A program made the position numbers and the translations under genes. From assembly GCA_017886765.1 (NCBI GenBank), contig JAGHJI010000062.1:1-64000 (forward strand): a stretch of 64,000 nucleotides of DNA, given 5' to 3'. Shown piece after piece: positions 44,678 to 53,730 of the stretch. Position 1 is the stretch's first letter; each line of letters starts with the position of its first letter. Origin of the DNA: Eubacterium sp. Lineage in GTDB: Bacteria > Bacillota > Clostridia > Oscillospirales > Acutalibacteraceae. The notes under the pieces are model-generated. The model saw only the letters and a list, made by a program, of their open reading frames with translations. It was not told where the DNA came from and did no database searches.

Positions 44678-45499
44678 GTGGAGCAAATCATCCAGATACC
44701 TACTGAAAAGCTGCTGCCCAATCCATATCAGCCGAGGAAACAGTTTAAAAGTGAGGACATGCTCTCACTCTCTGAATCAATTAAGGAAAACGGCGTTCTG
44801 CAGCCCCTTCTTTGCAGACAGATAAATAACAGCGATTATTATGAAATTGTTGCCGGCGAACGCCGACTGAGAGCGTCGATACTGGCAAATCTGCAAACGG
44901 TACCCTGTATCATCATCGACTGTGATTATGAATCCAGCGCCGTCTTTTCCATTCTTGAAAATATACAGCGCAGTGATCTGGATTTTTTTGAAGAAGCCCA
45001 GGCAATCAGCCAGCTTATCAATTATTTCGGCATGACGCAGGAACAGATCGGTAAAAAGCTTGGAAAGAGCCAGTCTTCCCTTTCAAACAAGCTGAGATTG
45101 CTCAAGCTGCCGGTAGAGGTCAGATATTTTATAGAAAAAGAAGGTTTGACCGAAAGACATGCGCGTGCCTTGCTTAGACTGGAAAAAGAAAAGGATATGT
45201 GGACGACCCTTAAGCTTATTAAGGAAAAACACTTGAATGTGGAGCAAACGGAAGCCTACATAGACAGTATAACCGATAAAAAAGTTAAGCCAAGGCGAAA
45301 TGTTGTTAAAATCTTTAAGGATGTAAGAATATTTGTAAACACTGTAAACAAGGCGATACAAACCATGAAAGAAGCCGGCATTGATGCCGAATCAGATAAA
45401 ACGGAAACAGACGAATATATTGAATTCAGAGTAAGAATACCGAAAGAAACGCAAAAGCAAGATGCCAAAGACACGGACAGGCATACAAATTCCGCTTAA
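44678..45499 (+). CDS. noc: ParB-family protein Noc
   Basis: A ParB-like CTPase fold of 273 aa. Domains: N-terminal ParB/Srx (KLLPNPYQPRKQF, IVAGERRLRAS, ENIQRSDL), then the HTH MTQEQIGKKLGKSQSSLSNKLRLLKLP. The position between rsmG and parA is that of Noc, the nucleoid occlusion protein that keeps division off the DNA. It lacks the N-terminal amphipathic helix of Bacillus Noc, so membrane binding is doubtful. The start is GTG 44678 with AGGAG upstream. Confidence 0.88.
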   Translation: MEQIIQIPTEKLLPNPYQPRKQFKSEDMLSLSESIKENGVLQPLLCRQINNSDYYEIVAGERRLRASILANLQTVPCIIIDCDYESSAVFSILENIQRSDLDFFEEAQAISQLINYFGMTQEQIGKKLGKSQSSLSNKLRLLKLPVEVRYFIEKEGLTERHARALLRLEKEKDMWTTLKLIKEKHLNVEQTEAYIDSITDKKVKPRRNVVKIFKDVRIFVNTVNKAIQTMKEAGIDAESDKTETDEYIEFRVRIPKETQKQDAKDTDRHTNSA

Positions 45500-45543
45500 A
45501 ACGGGAAACCGTTTTAACATATTCTCCTCTTTTCATCACGTGG

Positions 45544-45569
45544 AAAAAACGAGCGAAAGCTCGTTTTTT
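45544..45569 (+). terminator. noc terminator
   Basis: AAAAAACGAGC / GCTCGTTTTTT with tetraloop GAAA. A smaller hairpin, TTAAAACGG / CCGTTTTAA, overlaps the noc stop codon at 45496-45517. Confidence 0.9.
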
Positions 45570-45606
45570 CTGCATATACGGATATTTTTCTCAGTAAAGA
45601 TAAAAA

Positions 45607-45622
45607 TGTTTCACGTGAAACA
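45607..45622. other. parS: parS site 1
   Basis: TGTTTCACGTGAAACA, the exact 16-bp consensus ParB-binding site. Confidence 0.96.
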
Positions 45623-45678
45623 TCTACATATTGTACGGTAATGTACACATAGACACAAAAGCAGAAAAATTTTATCAT

Positions 45679-45694
45679 TGTTTCACGTGAAACA
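45679..45694. other. parS: parS site 2
   Basis: A second exact TGTTTCACGTGAAACA, 72 bp from the first (about seven helical turns), in the noc-parA gap. The rest of this 277-base gap holds only the noc terminator and an AT-rich stretch before parA. Confidence 0.96.
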
Positions 45695-45775
45695 TCTTGC
45701 GCCCTGTGGTATATATATAGTATAATAAAAATTAATGTGATTAAGAGTAATATGCGTAAATACGGAGGTACTGTT

Positions 45776-46537
45776 ATGGGCAAAACCGTAGCTATATTCA
45801 ATCAAAAAGGCGGCGTGGGAAAAACCACTACCTGTATCAATTTTGCGGCGGCGCTGGGACTTAAAGGAAAAAAAACACTGCTTGTAGATATTGACCCTCA
45901 GGGAAACAGTACAAGCGGCGTAGGTATCGATAAGTCGGACCTGGAAGTTTCGTCGTATGATGTGCTGATAAATGATGTACCGGTCAAGAACGCCGTACTT
46001 AAAACGGAGTTTAAAAATCTTTATCTGCTCCCTGCCAATATGAATTTAGCCGGCGCGGAACTGGAATTGGCGGAAAATGGCAACCGTTTTAAAGCCCTGA
46101 AAAAGGCGTTGGCTCCGGTAGTTATGGAGTATGACTATATTATCATTGACTGTCCCCCCAGCCTTGGACTGCTTAGTCTGAACGCTTTGACGGCGTCGGA
46201 CACGCTGATCGTTCCTTTGCAGTGCGAGTATTACGCGCTGGAGGGCTTGAGTCAGCTTGTAAGCACCGTGCGCACAGTCAAGCAGAATCACAACGAGTAT
46301 CTTGAGCTTGAAGGTATCGTGTTTACAATGTATGACAGCAGACTTAAATTGAATCAGCAGGTAATGAACGAGGTGGACAGCTTCTTCCCCAACAAAGCCT
46401 ATAAAACGTTGATTCCCCGCAGTGTTAAACTGGCAGAAGCGCCCAGCTTTGGCAAACCAGTACTGTATTATGAAAAGTATTCAAAGCCAAGCTTTGCATA
46501 TAAGAAATTAGCGGATGAGTTTTTAAAGAAACAGTAA
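45776..46537 (+). CDS. parA: chromosome-partitioning ATPase ParA/Soj
   Basis: A ParA/MinD-type ATPase of 253 aa: deviant Walker A NQKGGVGKTTTCINFA, then DIDPQGN and IIDCPPSLG. With ParB it segregates origins and tunes DnaA. The start is moved to ATG 45776 behind GGAGG; the 13 extra residues of the track form have no ribosome site. It is 10 bases upstream of parB. Confidence 0.97.
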   Translation: MGKTVAIFNQKGGVGKTTTCINFAAALGLKGKKTLLVDIDPQGNSTSGVGIDKSDLEVSSYDVLINDVPVKNAVLKTEFKNLYLLPANMNLAGAELELAENGNRFKALKKALAPVVMEYDYIIIDCPPSLGLLSLNALTASDTLIVPLQCEYYALEGLSQLVSTVRTVKQNHNEYLELEGIVFTMYDSRLKLNQQVMNEVDSFFPNKAYKTLIPRSVKLAEAPSFGKPVLYYEKYSKPSFAYKKLADEFLKKQ

Positions 46538-46547
46538 GAGGTGAATT

Positions 46548-47396
46548 ATGGCAAACAAACAGTCAGGTTTAGGAAAGGGATTAAAGGCGCTGATGCTTGA
46601 AAATTCCGCCGAGGAGATGAATGCGGAAAATAAGCTGCCAATCAATGAGATTGTTCCAAATAAAGATCAGCCCAGAAAAACCTTTGACCAGGGTGCTCTA
46701 CAGGAGCTTGCGGACAGTATCACCCAGCACGGTGTGCTTCAGCCGCTTTTGGTCAGGCCTCTCCCTACGGGAGGATATCAGCTTGTTGCAGGTGAACGCC
46801 GCTGGAGAGCCTCCAAGATGGCAGGTTTAAAAGAGGTCCCGGTCGTAATCAAAGAGCTTTCCGATGTGGAGACAATGGAGATTGCGATTATAGAAAACTT
46901 ACAGCGTGAGGACCTGAATCCGATTGAAGAGGCAGAGGGGCTTCAGGCGCTTATTGATCGGTGCGGTTTTACTCAGGAGGACATTGCTGTTTCAGTTGGT
47001 AAATCCAGGTCAGCAATCGCAAACTCCCTGAGATTGTTGAAGTTGCCCCAAGAAGTCCGCGATATGACCAGAAACGGAGAAATCTCAGCAGGACACGCGA
47101 GAGCGCTGCTCGCATTTGACAATGAGGCAATGATTTATGAAGCCGCGCAGAATATAATCAGAAACAATTTGTCGGTCCGTGATGTTGAACGTCTTGTAAA
47201 AATGACAGAAAAGTCGGGAAAAGCCCGTCCGTCAGCCAGAAGGCGCGACTCGTTTTATGATGAGGTGGAGCTTTCTTTGACGGAGGTACTGGGCAGGAAA
47301 GTTAAGGTTTATAACGGCAGAGGCAAGGGCACACTTGAAATAGAGTTTTATTCTGCCGAGGATTTAAAAGAAATTGCGAATAAGTTAGGAGAATAA
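46548..47396 (+). CDS. parB: chromosome-partitioning protein ParB/Spo0J
   Basis: A ParB CTPase clamp of 282 aa that loads at parS. N-terminal GLGKGLKALM (ParA-stimulating region), CTP motif AGERRWRASKMAGL, ENLQREDLNPIEEAEG, HTH TQEDIAVSVGKSRSAIANSLRLL and a C-terminal dimer domain. Two parS sites lie just upstream of parA. Confidence 0.97.
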   Translation: MANKQSGLGKGLKALMLENSAEEMNAENKLPINEIVPNKDQPRKTFDQGALQELADSITQHGVLQPLLVRPLPTGGYQLVAGERRWRASKMAGLKEVPVVIKELSDVETMEIAIIENLQREDLNPIEEAEGLQALIDRCGFTQEDIAVSVGKSRSAIANSLRLLKLPQEVRDMTRNGEISAGHARALLAFDNEAMIYEAAQNIIRNNLSVRDVERLVKMTEKSGKARPSARRRDSFYDEVELSLTEVLGRKVKVYNGRGKGTLEIEFYSAEDLKEIANKLGE

Positions 47397-47401
47397 TAAA
47401 A

Positions 47402-48688
47402 ATGCTGGATATTAAATTTGTAAGGGAAAATCCCGATATTGTTAAAGAAAATATAAAAAAGAAGTTTCAGGATAAAAAGCTGCCGCTGGTGGACGAGGTC
47501 ATCGCTCTTGACGGGGAAAGAAGAGCGGTCATATCCAGAGCCGATGAACTCAGAGCCAACAGAAATAAGCTCTCCAAAGAAATCGGCATACTTATGTCTC
47601 AGGGCAAGAAGGAAGAAGGTATGGCGATCCGCGAGCAGGTAAACGCCCAGGCGAAAGAACTGGATACGCTTGCAGCCAAGGAAAAGGAGCTTAATGAAAA
47701 GGTCACCGCCATCATGATGTCTATCCCAAACATCATCGACGACTCCGTGCCCATCGGCAAGGATGACAGCGAAAATGTAGAGGTACAGAGATACGGTGAG
47801 CCCGTTGTTCCGGATTATGAAATTCCGTACCATACGGATATTATGGAGAGTTTTGACGGGATTGATCTGGAATCAGCCGGAAAGGTTGCGGGAAACGGTT
47901 TCTATTATCTGATGGGTGATATTGCCAGACTGCACAGCGCGGTAATCAGCTACGCCAGGGATTTTATGATTGACAGAGGATTCACTTACGTGGTTCCGCC
48001 GTTTATGATAAGGTCAAATGTCGTTACCGGCGTCATGAGCTTTGAGGAAATGGATGCGATGATGTATAAGATTGAGGGAGAGGACCTTTATCTGATTGGT
48101 ACATCCGAGCATTCCATGATAGGAAAATTCATTGATACAATAACGCCCGAGGCAGAGCTGCCAAAGACCCTGACCTCCTATTCCCCCTGTTTCAGAAAAG
48201 AAAAGGGCGCGCACGGTATTGAGGAGCGCGGTGTTTACCGTATTCATCAGTTTGAAAAACAGGAAATGGTCGTGGTTTGCAAGCCGGACGAGTCAAGAAT
48301 GTGGTTTGACAAGCTTTGGCAGAACACCGTTGACCTTTTCCGTTCTCTTGACATTCCGGTAAGAACGCTGGAGTGCTGTTCCGGAGACCTTGCTGATTTA
48401 AAGGTCAAATCCGTTGACGTGGAGGCGTGGTCACCCAGACAGAAAAAGTATTTTGAGGTGGGCTCCTGCTCAAATCTTACCGACGCCCAGGCAAGACGCC
48501 TTAAAATCAGAGTTAAGGGGGAAAACGGAAATTATCTTGCACATACTCTCAATAATACGGTTGTGGCTCCGCCGAGGATGCTTATTGCTTTTCTTGAAAA
48601 CAATTTGCAGGCAGACGGTTCTGTGCTGATTCCAAAGGCGCTGCAGATGTATATGGGCGGCAAGGACAGGATCGTTCCAAAAAAATAA
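47402..48688 (+). CDS. serS: seryl-tRNA synthetase
   Basis: A class II aminoacyl-tRNA synthetase of 428 aa: N-terminal coiled-coil arm for tRNA-Ser (about 30-100), motif 2 FRKEKGAHGIEERGVYRIHQFEK and motif 3 near NNTVVAPPRMLIAFLEN. It is only 5 bases after parB and overlaps the next gene by 1 base (TAATG). There is no room for a T-box leader. Confidence 0.97.
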   Translation: MLDIKFVRENPDIVKENIKKKFQDKKLPLVDEVIALDGERRAVISRADELRANRNKLSKEIGILMSQGKKEEGMAIREQVNAQAKELDTLAAKEKELNEKVTAIMMSIPNIIDDSVPIGKDDSENVEVQRYGEPVVPDYEIPYHTDIMESFDGIDLESAGKVAGNGFYYLMGDIARLHSAVISYARDFMIDRGFTYVVPPFMIRSNVVTGVMSFEEMDAMMYKIEGEDLYLIGTSEHSMIGKFIDTITPEAELPKTLTSYSPCFRKEKGAHGIEERGVYRIHQFEKQEMVVVCKPDESRMWFDKLWQNTVDLFRSLDIPVRTLECCSGDLADLKVKSVDVEAWSPRQKKYFEVGSCSNLTDAQARRLKIRVKGENGNYLAHTLNNTVVAPPRMLIAFLENNLQADGSVLIPKALQMYMGGKDRIVPKK

Positions 48689-49404
48689 TGCAGATTGTTT
48701 TTATTGTTATCGGTATACTTGTTTTCAGTTCTTTCGCCGTCGCCGTTTTCGACAGAGTTCTTAATTTCGGAAATATAGCGGGCATGGCTCTCGGCGTTCT
48801 GTATGCTGTGTTTGGTCTTTTCATTCATAAGCTTGACAGCTTAAATCAGATACTATGTGCTGTGATTGCCTTTTGCATTCTGGTTTTAATAGCGGTAAAA
48901 ATGAGGGAAATATATCAGTCAGGCAGAACGGACGTCAAAGACCAGCAGGTGATTATCGTTCTTGGATGCCGGGTAAGAGGCGATGTTCCCAGCCGCGCGC
49001 TTGTTAAAAGAGTGGACGCCGCCTACACCTTTCTTTTAAGGAATCCGGGCTCGGTAGCGATTCTCAGCGGCGGACAGGGCAGGGATGAAAATCTATCGGA
49101 GGCCGCGTGTATGCAACAGCTTCTTTATGACAGGGGCATATTAAAGGACAGACTCATTTTGGAGGACCGGTCCACCTCTACCGATGAAAATATCCGTTTT
49201 TCAGCAGAGATCATGGCCCGGCTCGGGCTGGGAAACGAGGCGGCAATAGCAACCTCAGAATACCATCAAAAAAGGGCAAAGCTAATCTGCCGGCGCTATG
49301 GCTTGAACGTAAGCGCCGTTTCCTCAAAAACGAAATGGACCTTACTGCCCACATTTCTGTTCAGAGAGATGTTCGCGTTAGTAAAGGAAAGTATGGTAAA
49401 ATAA
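48688..49404 (+). CDS. YdcF/SanA-type DUF218 membrane protein
   Basis: A 238-aa protein with three N-terminal hydrophobic segments (about 1-70) and a DUF218 domain: VIIVLGCRVRGDVPSRALVKR, SGGQG, DRSTSTDENIRFS, TSEYHQKRA. Family members (ElyC, SanA, YdcF) act in envelope maintenance, probably on lipid carrier or wall precursors. It is translationally coupled to serS and followed by a terminator. Confidence 0.88.
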   Translation: MQIVFIVIGILVFSSFAVAVFDRVLNFGNIAGMALGVLYAVFGLFIHKLDSLNQILCAVIAFCILVLIAVKMREIYQSGRTDVKDQQVIIVLGCRVRGDVPSRALVKRVDAAYTFLLRNPGSVAILSGGQGRDENLSEAACMQQLLYDRGILKDRLILEDRSTSTDENIRFSAEIMARLGLGNEAAIATSEYHQKRAKLICRRYGLNVSAVSSKTKWTLLPTFLFREMFALVKESMVK

Positions 49405-49409
49405 ACGTA

Positions 49410-49436
49410 AAGGACAGTAGAGATACTGTCCTTTTT
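49410..49436 (+). terminator. parA-to-ydcF operon terminator
   Basis: AAGGACAGTA / TACTGTCCTT with loop GAGA, then TTT. Confidence 0.9.
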
Positions 49437-49557
49437 CATGTTTGTAATATATTGTTTTGTTACTTTTTATAAAAAAATGTTACACAAAAACAAAAGATAA
49501 TAGACAGTCGTTCGTTATCCTACATATACGCAATTTTGGGGCGTGAAAAAAAGAAAA

Positions 49558-49620
49558 ATACAATATCTTGTGCAATTTTTCTATTTTGCTATTGACAGGC
49601 AACTAAATATTTGGTATGAT
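49558..49620 (+). promoter_or_regulatory. nrdD promoter with putative NrdR boxes
   Basis: TTGACA (49592), 17 bases, TATGAT (49615). The box ATACAATATCTTGTGC (49558) matches the NrdR consensus ACACWATATATWGTGT at 13 of 16 positions; ACTAAATATTTGGTAT (49602) matches at 11 of 16 and overlaps the -10. They are 44 bases apart, about four helical turns. The 150 bases upstream hold nothing recognised. Confidence 0.55.
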
Positions 49621-49676
49621 TAGTCTAAACGAATTAACGGTTTGTAACTTTTTTGTAATAAATTGGAGGGGTAAAT

Positions 49677-51875
49677 ATGAAAATCATCAAGCGCAACGGC
49701 TCTGAAGTTGATTTTGATATAAATAAGATTATTGTTGCCGTATCAAAAGCCAATGCCGCTTGTAAAAAGGAAGAACTGTCAAACAGCCAGATAAACGAAA
49801 TTGCAGAATACGTTGAGTTTAAAACATCAAAAGCGAACCGCGCTTTGTCCGTTGAGGAGATACAGGATATTGTTGAAAATCAGATCATGGCGCAGGGTGC
49901 GTTTGACGTTGCCAGATTGTATGTAAAATACCGTTACAACCGTTCTCTTATCAGAAAGGCGAATACGACAGACAATCAGATACTTTCCCTTATTGAATGT
50001 AATAACGAAGAGGTCAAGCAGGAAAACTCAAATAAAAATCCCACGGTAAATTCCGTACAGAGAGATTATATGGCGGGAGAGGTCTCAAAGGATATTACCA
50101 AAAGGATCCTTTTGCCTCAGGATATCGTTGACGCGCATGAGGAGGGCATCATCCACTTCCACGACGCGGATTATTTTGCCCAGCATATGCATAACTGCGA
50201 CCTTGTAAATCTCGAGGATATGCTCCAGAACGGTACGGTTATTTCCGAAACAATGATCGAAAAGCCCCACAGCTTTTCAACCGCCTGCAATATCGCTACC
50301 CAGATCATCGCGCAGGTCGCTTCCAGTCAGTACGGCGGTCAGTCTATTTCCCTTACCCATCTGGCTCCCTTTGTGCAAATCAGCAGGGAAAAGCTTCACA
50401 AAGAGGTTGTGGAAGAAGCTAAGCAGTTCGGTTTTGAAATGAATGAAGACCAGATTTCACAGCTTACCGAAAAAAGACTGCGTGACGAGGTACGCAAGGG
50501 TGTGCAGACGATTCAGTATCAGGTCGTTACCCTGCTTACGACAAACGGACAGGCGCCGTTTGTTACGGTGTTTATGTATCTTAACGAGGCGAAGAACGAG
50601 CAGGAAAAGAAGGACCTTGCTCTTATTATTGAGGAAACCCTTAAGCAGAGAATCCAGGGCGTGAAAAATGAGGACGGCGTATGGATCACTCCCGCATTTC
50701 CCAAGCTGATTTATGTGCTTGAGGAAGACAATATTGAAGACGATTCACCGTATTTCTATCTGACGGAGCTTGCGGCAAAATGCACCGCCAAAAGGATGGT
50801 GCCGGACTATATCAGTGAAAAGGTTATGAAGGAGCTTAAAGGCGACGTTTATACCTGTATGGGATGCCGCAGCTTCCTGACGCCTGACAGATTTACCGAT
50901 AACGGAATCGGTAATATTGCCAACGCCAAGAATTATCAGGAGGGCAAGCACAAGTATTACGGCAGATTCAACCAGGGTGTCGTTACGCTGAATCTTGTTG
51001 ATATTGCCTGCTCATCAGGCGGTGATATGACAAAATTCTGGAAAATATTTGACGAGCGTCTTGATCTTTGTCACAGAGCGTTGCAGTGCCGTCACAACAG
51101 ACTTATGGGCACATTGAGCGACGCGGCGCCGATCCTGTGGCAGCACGGCGCGCTTGCAAGGCTTAAAAAGGGTGAAAAAATTGATAAGCTGCTCTTTAAT
51201 GGCTATTCAACCATTTCTCTCGGTTATGCCGGACTTTATGAATGTACAAAATATATGACGGGCAAATCGCATACCGATGAAGCCGGTAAACCCTTCGCCC
51301 TGAAAGTTATGCAGTATATGAATGATGCCTGCGCGAAATGGAAAGCAGAGGAGAATATTGATTACAGTATTTACGGCACACCTCTTGAATCCACCACATA
51401 TAAATTTGCGAAATGTTTGCAGAAGCGTTTTGGTATTATTCCCGGTGTAACGGATAAGAATTATATCACCAACTCTTATCACGTTCACGTAACTGAAGAG
51501 ATCGACGCGTTTACAAAACTGAAGTTCGAGTCTGAATTTCAGGCGCTGTCCCCGGGCGGAGCCATCTCCTATGTTGAAGTACCGAATATGCAGAATAATA
51601 TTCCCGCTGTTTTACAGGTCATGCGTTATATTTATGACAATATTATGTACGCGGAGCTGAATACAAAATCGGATTACTGCCAGTGCTGCGGATATGACGG
51701 AGAGATCCAGATCGTTGAAAATGAGGACGGAAAACTTATCTGGAGATGCCCGAAATGCGGCAACGAGGACCAGAGTAAGATGAATGTTGCCAGAAGGACC
51801 TGCGGATATATCGGCACACAGTTCTGGAACCAGGGCAGAACGCAGGAGATAAAAGAAAGAGTTTTACACTTATAA
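49677..51875 (+). CDS. nrdD: anaerobic ribonucleoside-triphosphate reductase
   Basis: A class III glycyl-radical enzyme of 732 aa that makes dNTPs without oxygen. An N-terminal ATP-cone (IKRNGSEVDFDINKIIVAVSKAN) gives allosteric control. The C-terminal zinc site is CQCCGY...CPKCG and the radical glycine is in RRTCGYIGTQFWNQGR. GGAGGGG precedes the ATG. It is activated by the NrdG encoded downstream. Confidence 0.97.
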   Translation: MKIIKRNGSEVDFDINKIIVAVSKANAACKKEELSNSQINEIAEYVEFKTSKANRALSVEEIQDIVENQIMAQGAFDVARLYVKYRYNRSLIRKANTTDNQILSLIECNNEEVKQENSNKNPTVNSVQRDYMAGEVSKDITKRILLPQDIVDAHEEGIIHFHDADYFAQHMHNCDLVNLEDMLQNGTVISETMIEKPHSFSTACNIATQIIAQVASSQYGGQSISLTHLAPFVQISREKLHKEVVEEAKQFGFEMNEDQISQLTEKRLRDEVRKGVQTIQYQVVTLLTTNGQAPFVTVFMYLNEAKNEQEKKDLALIIEETLKQRIQGVKNEDGVWITPAFPKLIYVLEEDNIEDDSPYFYLTELAAKCTAKRMVPDYISEKVMKELKGDVYTCMGCRSFLTPDRFTDNGIGNIANAKNYQEGKHKYYGRFNQGVVTLNLVDIACSSGGDMTKFWKIFDERLDLCHRALQCRHNRLMGTLSDAAPILWQHGALARLKKGEKIDKLLFNGYSTISLGYAGLYECTKYMTGKSHTDEAGKPFALKVMQYMNDACAKWKAEENIDYSIYGTPLESTTYKFAKCLQKRFGIIPGVTDKNYITNSYHVHVTEEIDAFTKLKFESEFQALSPGGAISYVEVPNMQNNIPAVLQVMRYIYDNIMYAELNTKSDYCQCCGYDGEIQIVENEDGKLIWRCPKCGNEDQSKMNVARRTCGYIGTQFWNQGRTQEIKERVLHL

Positions 51876-51885
51876 GTTATAACAG

Positions 51886-51913
51886 AATAGGCTGTCATAT
51901 TTGACAGCCTATT
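51886..51913 (+). terminator. hairpin between nrdD and nrdG
   Basis: AATAGGCTGTCA / TGACAGCCTATT with loop TATT, followed by only GTTATA. It is probably a partial terminator setting the nrdD:nrdG ratio. Confidence 0.6.
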
Positions 51914-51950
51914 GTTATACATAAGGATGAATTTTTCAGGTAAAAAATAT

Positions 51951-52475
51951 ATGAATTACGGAGAAATCAAAAAAAATGATATAGCCAACGGCGAGGGCGT
52001 AAGAACATCCCTTTTCGTTTCAGGCTGCAGACATCACTGTAAAAATTGTTTTAATCAGGACACATGGGATTTCAATTTCGGGGAGCCTTTTACCGAAAAA
52101 ACGGCTGAAGATATTTTCGATTCCTGTGCTCCGAAGTGGATAAACGGTCTTTCCCTTTTGGGCGGGGAGCCCTTTGAGCCGGAGAATCAGAAGGAACTTT
52201 TGCCGTTTTTACTTTCATTCAGAGAGCGATTCCCCGATAAAACCATATGGTGTTATTCCGGCTTTACCTTTGAGGAAATTACCGGGAAGAAAGAATCAAG
52301 AGCCTATACGGATATAAGCCGCAGGATGCTGGAGCTTATGGACGTGCTTGTTGACGGGCGCTTTGTGGAGGAGAAGAAGGATATCTCCCTTGTTTTCAGA
52401 GGCTCGTCTAACCAGCGCATTATTGACGTTAAAAAAAGCTTGGATCAGCATGAAGTGGTATTGTATCTTGAATAA
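51951..52475 (+). CDS. nrdG: anaerobic RNR activating enzyme
   Basis: A radical-SAM activase of about 174 aa that generates the glycyl radical on NrdD. The cluster motif is CRHHCKNC (C-x3-C-x2-C), followed by FNQDTWDF and LLGGEPF. The start MNYGEIKKNDIANGEGVRTS at 51951 fits the family; AGGTAA lies 8 bases upstream. The track's 51912 start is too long. Confidence 0.94.
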   Translation: MNYGEIKKNDIANGEGVRTSLFVSGCRHHCKNCFNQDTWDFNFGEPFTEKTAEDIFDSCAPKWINGLSLLGGEPFEPENQKELLPFLLSFRERFPDKTIWCYSGFTFEEITGKKESRAYTDISRRMLELMDVLVDGRFVEEKKDISLVFRGSSNQRIIDVKKSLDQHEVVLYLE

Positions 52476-52502
52476 TAAATTGTATTTGAATTTATATATA
52501 AA

Positions 52503-52537
52503 AATGCAGCCGTGATTTTTCACAGCTGCTTTTTTAT
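52503..52537. terminator. nrdG / tagD-like convergent terminator
   Basis: GCAGCCGTGA / TCACAGCTGC (one mismatch) followed by TTTTTTATTT. Confidence 0.85.
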
Positions 52538-52984
52538 TTAGTCCTTTTCACCGGCCTCATCCGGAAGCTGATCAACGCCGCCCACAGCGTCCTTAAGACC
52601 CAAATCCTTTTTTATCATCGTGGTAGAAACACCGGGCGTACGGTCAAGGAAAACAAGCTCGCAGTAATCCTTAAGATAGTCAAATTTGTCGCTGCCCTTC
52701 CAGTCGCCGCCCATGACAACGGTGTCAATATGGTATTCTCTTACATCGTCCAGCTTTTGTTCCCAGCAGTTTTCCGGAATGACAAGGTCCACGTATCTTA
52801 TTGCCTCAAGCATTTTCTTGCGTGTTTCATAGGTGTGATACGCTTTTTTCCCTTTACTGGCGTTGAATTCATCGGTTGAAAGCGCCACCACCAGATAGTC
52901 GCCCAGGGCTTTTGCTCTCTGTAAAAGACGAATATGCCCATAGTGCAAAAGGTCAAATGTTCCGTAGGTTAAAATTCTTTTCAT
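52538..52984 (-). CDS. glycerol-3-phosphate cytidylyltransferase-like (TagD)
   Basis: A nucleotidyltransferase of 148 aa. LTYGTFDLLHYGHIRLLQRAK carries the HxGH motif and RTPGVSTTMI the second signature. TagD makes CDP-glycerol for teichoic acid; here it sits alone with no other tag genes, so it may serve another CDP-alcohol. The window's LCP enzymes could act on the resulting polymer. It is 21 bases downstream of tcdA. Confidence 0.9.
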   Translation of the reverse strand: MKRILTYGTFDLLHYGHIRLLQRAKALGDYLVVALSTDEFNASKGKKAYHTYETRKKMLEAIRYVDLVIPENCWEQKLDDVREYHIDTVVMGGDWKGSDKFDYLKDYCELVFLDRTPGVSTTMIKKDLGLKDAVGGVDQLPDEAGEKD

Positions 52985-53005
52985 AATTTATCTCCTTATC
53001 CTTCC

Positions 53006-53716
53006 TTATTTAACTAAGTCTTTGATTACTTCTCCCGCAAGGATGAGTCCCACTGTGGAGGGTACGAAGGCGATACTTGCGGGAACGCGTTTCATATTTT
53101 CCGCACCGTCGTTAATTTCAAAAGCCGGCTTTACCGGTTCCTCTTTTGAGTAAACGACTTTAAGCTTTTTTATGCCTCTTTTTTTCAGTTCCCGGCGCAT
53201 AACCTTTGCCAGCGGACAGACGGAGGTCTTGTATATATCCGCTACTTCAAATCGTGTGGGGTCCAGCTTGTTTCCGGCGCCCATGGAGCTGATGAGCGGT
53301 ACCCCTGCCTTGTCTGCCTGAACAGCCAGTTCAATTTTACCGGACACGGTATCAATGGCGTCCACGATATAATCATATTCCGTAAAATCAAAAAGCGGCG
53401 ACGTTTCAGCAGAGTAAAAAACATCGTAAATATTAAGCGTTACCTGCGGATGGATATCAAGCAGGCGTTTTTTCATCGCCTCCGTTTTTTTCATGCCGAT
53501 GGTACTGTGAAGGGCAATGATCTGCCTGTTGATATTGGATATGGAAACGGTATCGTTGTCAATCAAATCGAGCGTACCGATGCCGGTCCTCGCCAGGGCT
53601 TCGGCAGTATAACCGCCAACTCCGCCCAGGCCGAATACGGCTATCCTGCTGTTTTTCAGCTTGTTCATTGCCGCGCTGCCCAGCAGCAGCTCTGTTCTTG
53701 AAAAAGGATCCGTCAT
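53006..53716 (-). CDS. tcdA: tRNA threonylcarbamoyladenosine dehydratase
   Basis: An E1-like ATPase (TcdA/CsdL) of 236 aa that cyclises t6A37 of tRNA. AVFGLGGVGGYTAEALARTGIG is the nucleotide-binding loop; NINRQIIA, VDAIDTVSGK and SSMGAGNKLDPTR follow. It lacks the paired Cys zinc site and activating Cys typical of MoeB and ThiF, which supports TcdA. Confidence 0.92.
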   Translation of the reverse strand: MTDPFSRTELLLGSAAMNKLKNSRIAVFGLGGVGGYTAEALARTGIGTLDLIDNDTVSISNINRQIIALHSTIGMKKTEAMKKRLLDIHPQVTLNIYDVFYSAETSPLFDFTEYDYIVDAIDTVSGKIELAVQADKAGVPLISSMGAGNKLDPTRFEVADIYKTSVCPLAKVMRRELKKRGIKKLKVVYSKEEPVKPAFEINDGAENMKRVPASIAFVPSTVGLILAGEVIKDLVK

Positions 53717-53730
53717 AATTCTTACCTGTG

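Noticed and set aside
45514-45801. 95-aa minus-strand ORF over the noc-parA gap
   Set aside because: It crosses the terminator and both parS sites and has no ribosome site.
47397-47401. T-box leader for serS
   Set aside because: Only 5 bases separate parB from serS, leaving no room.
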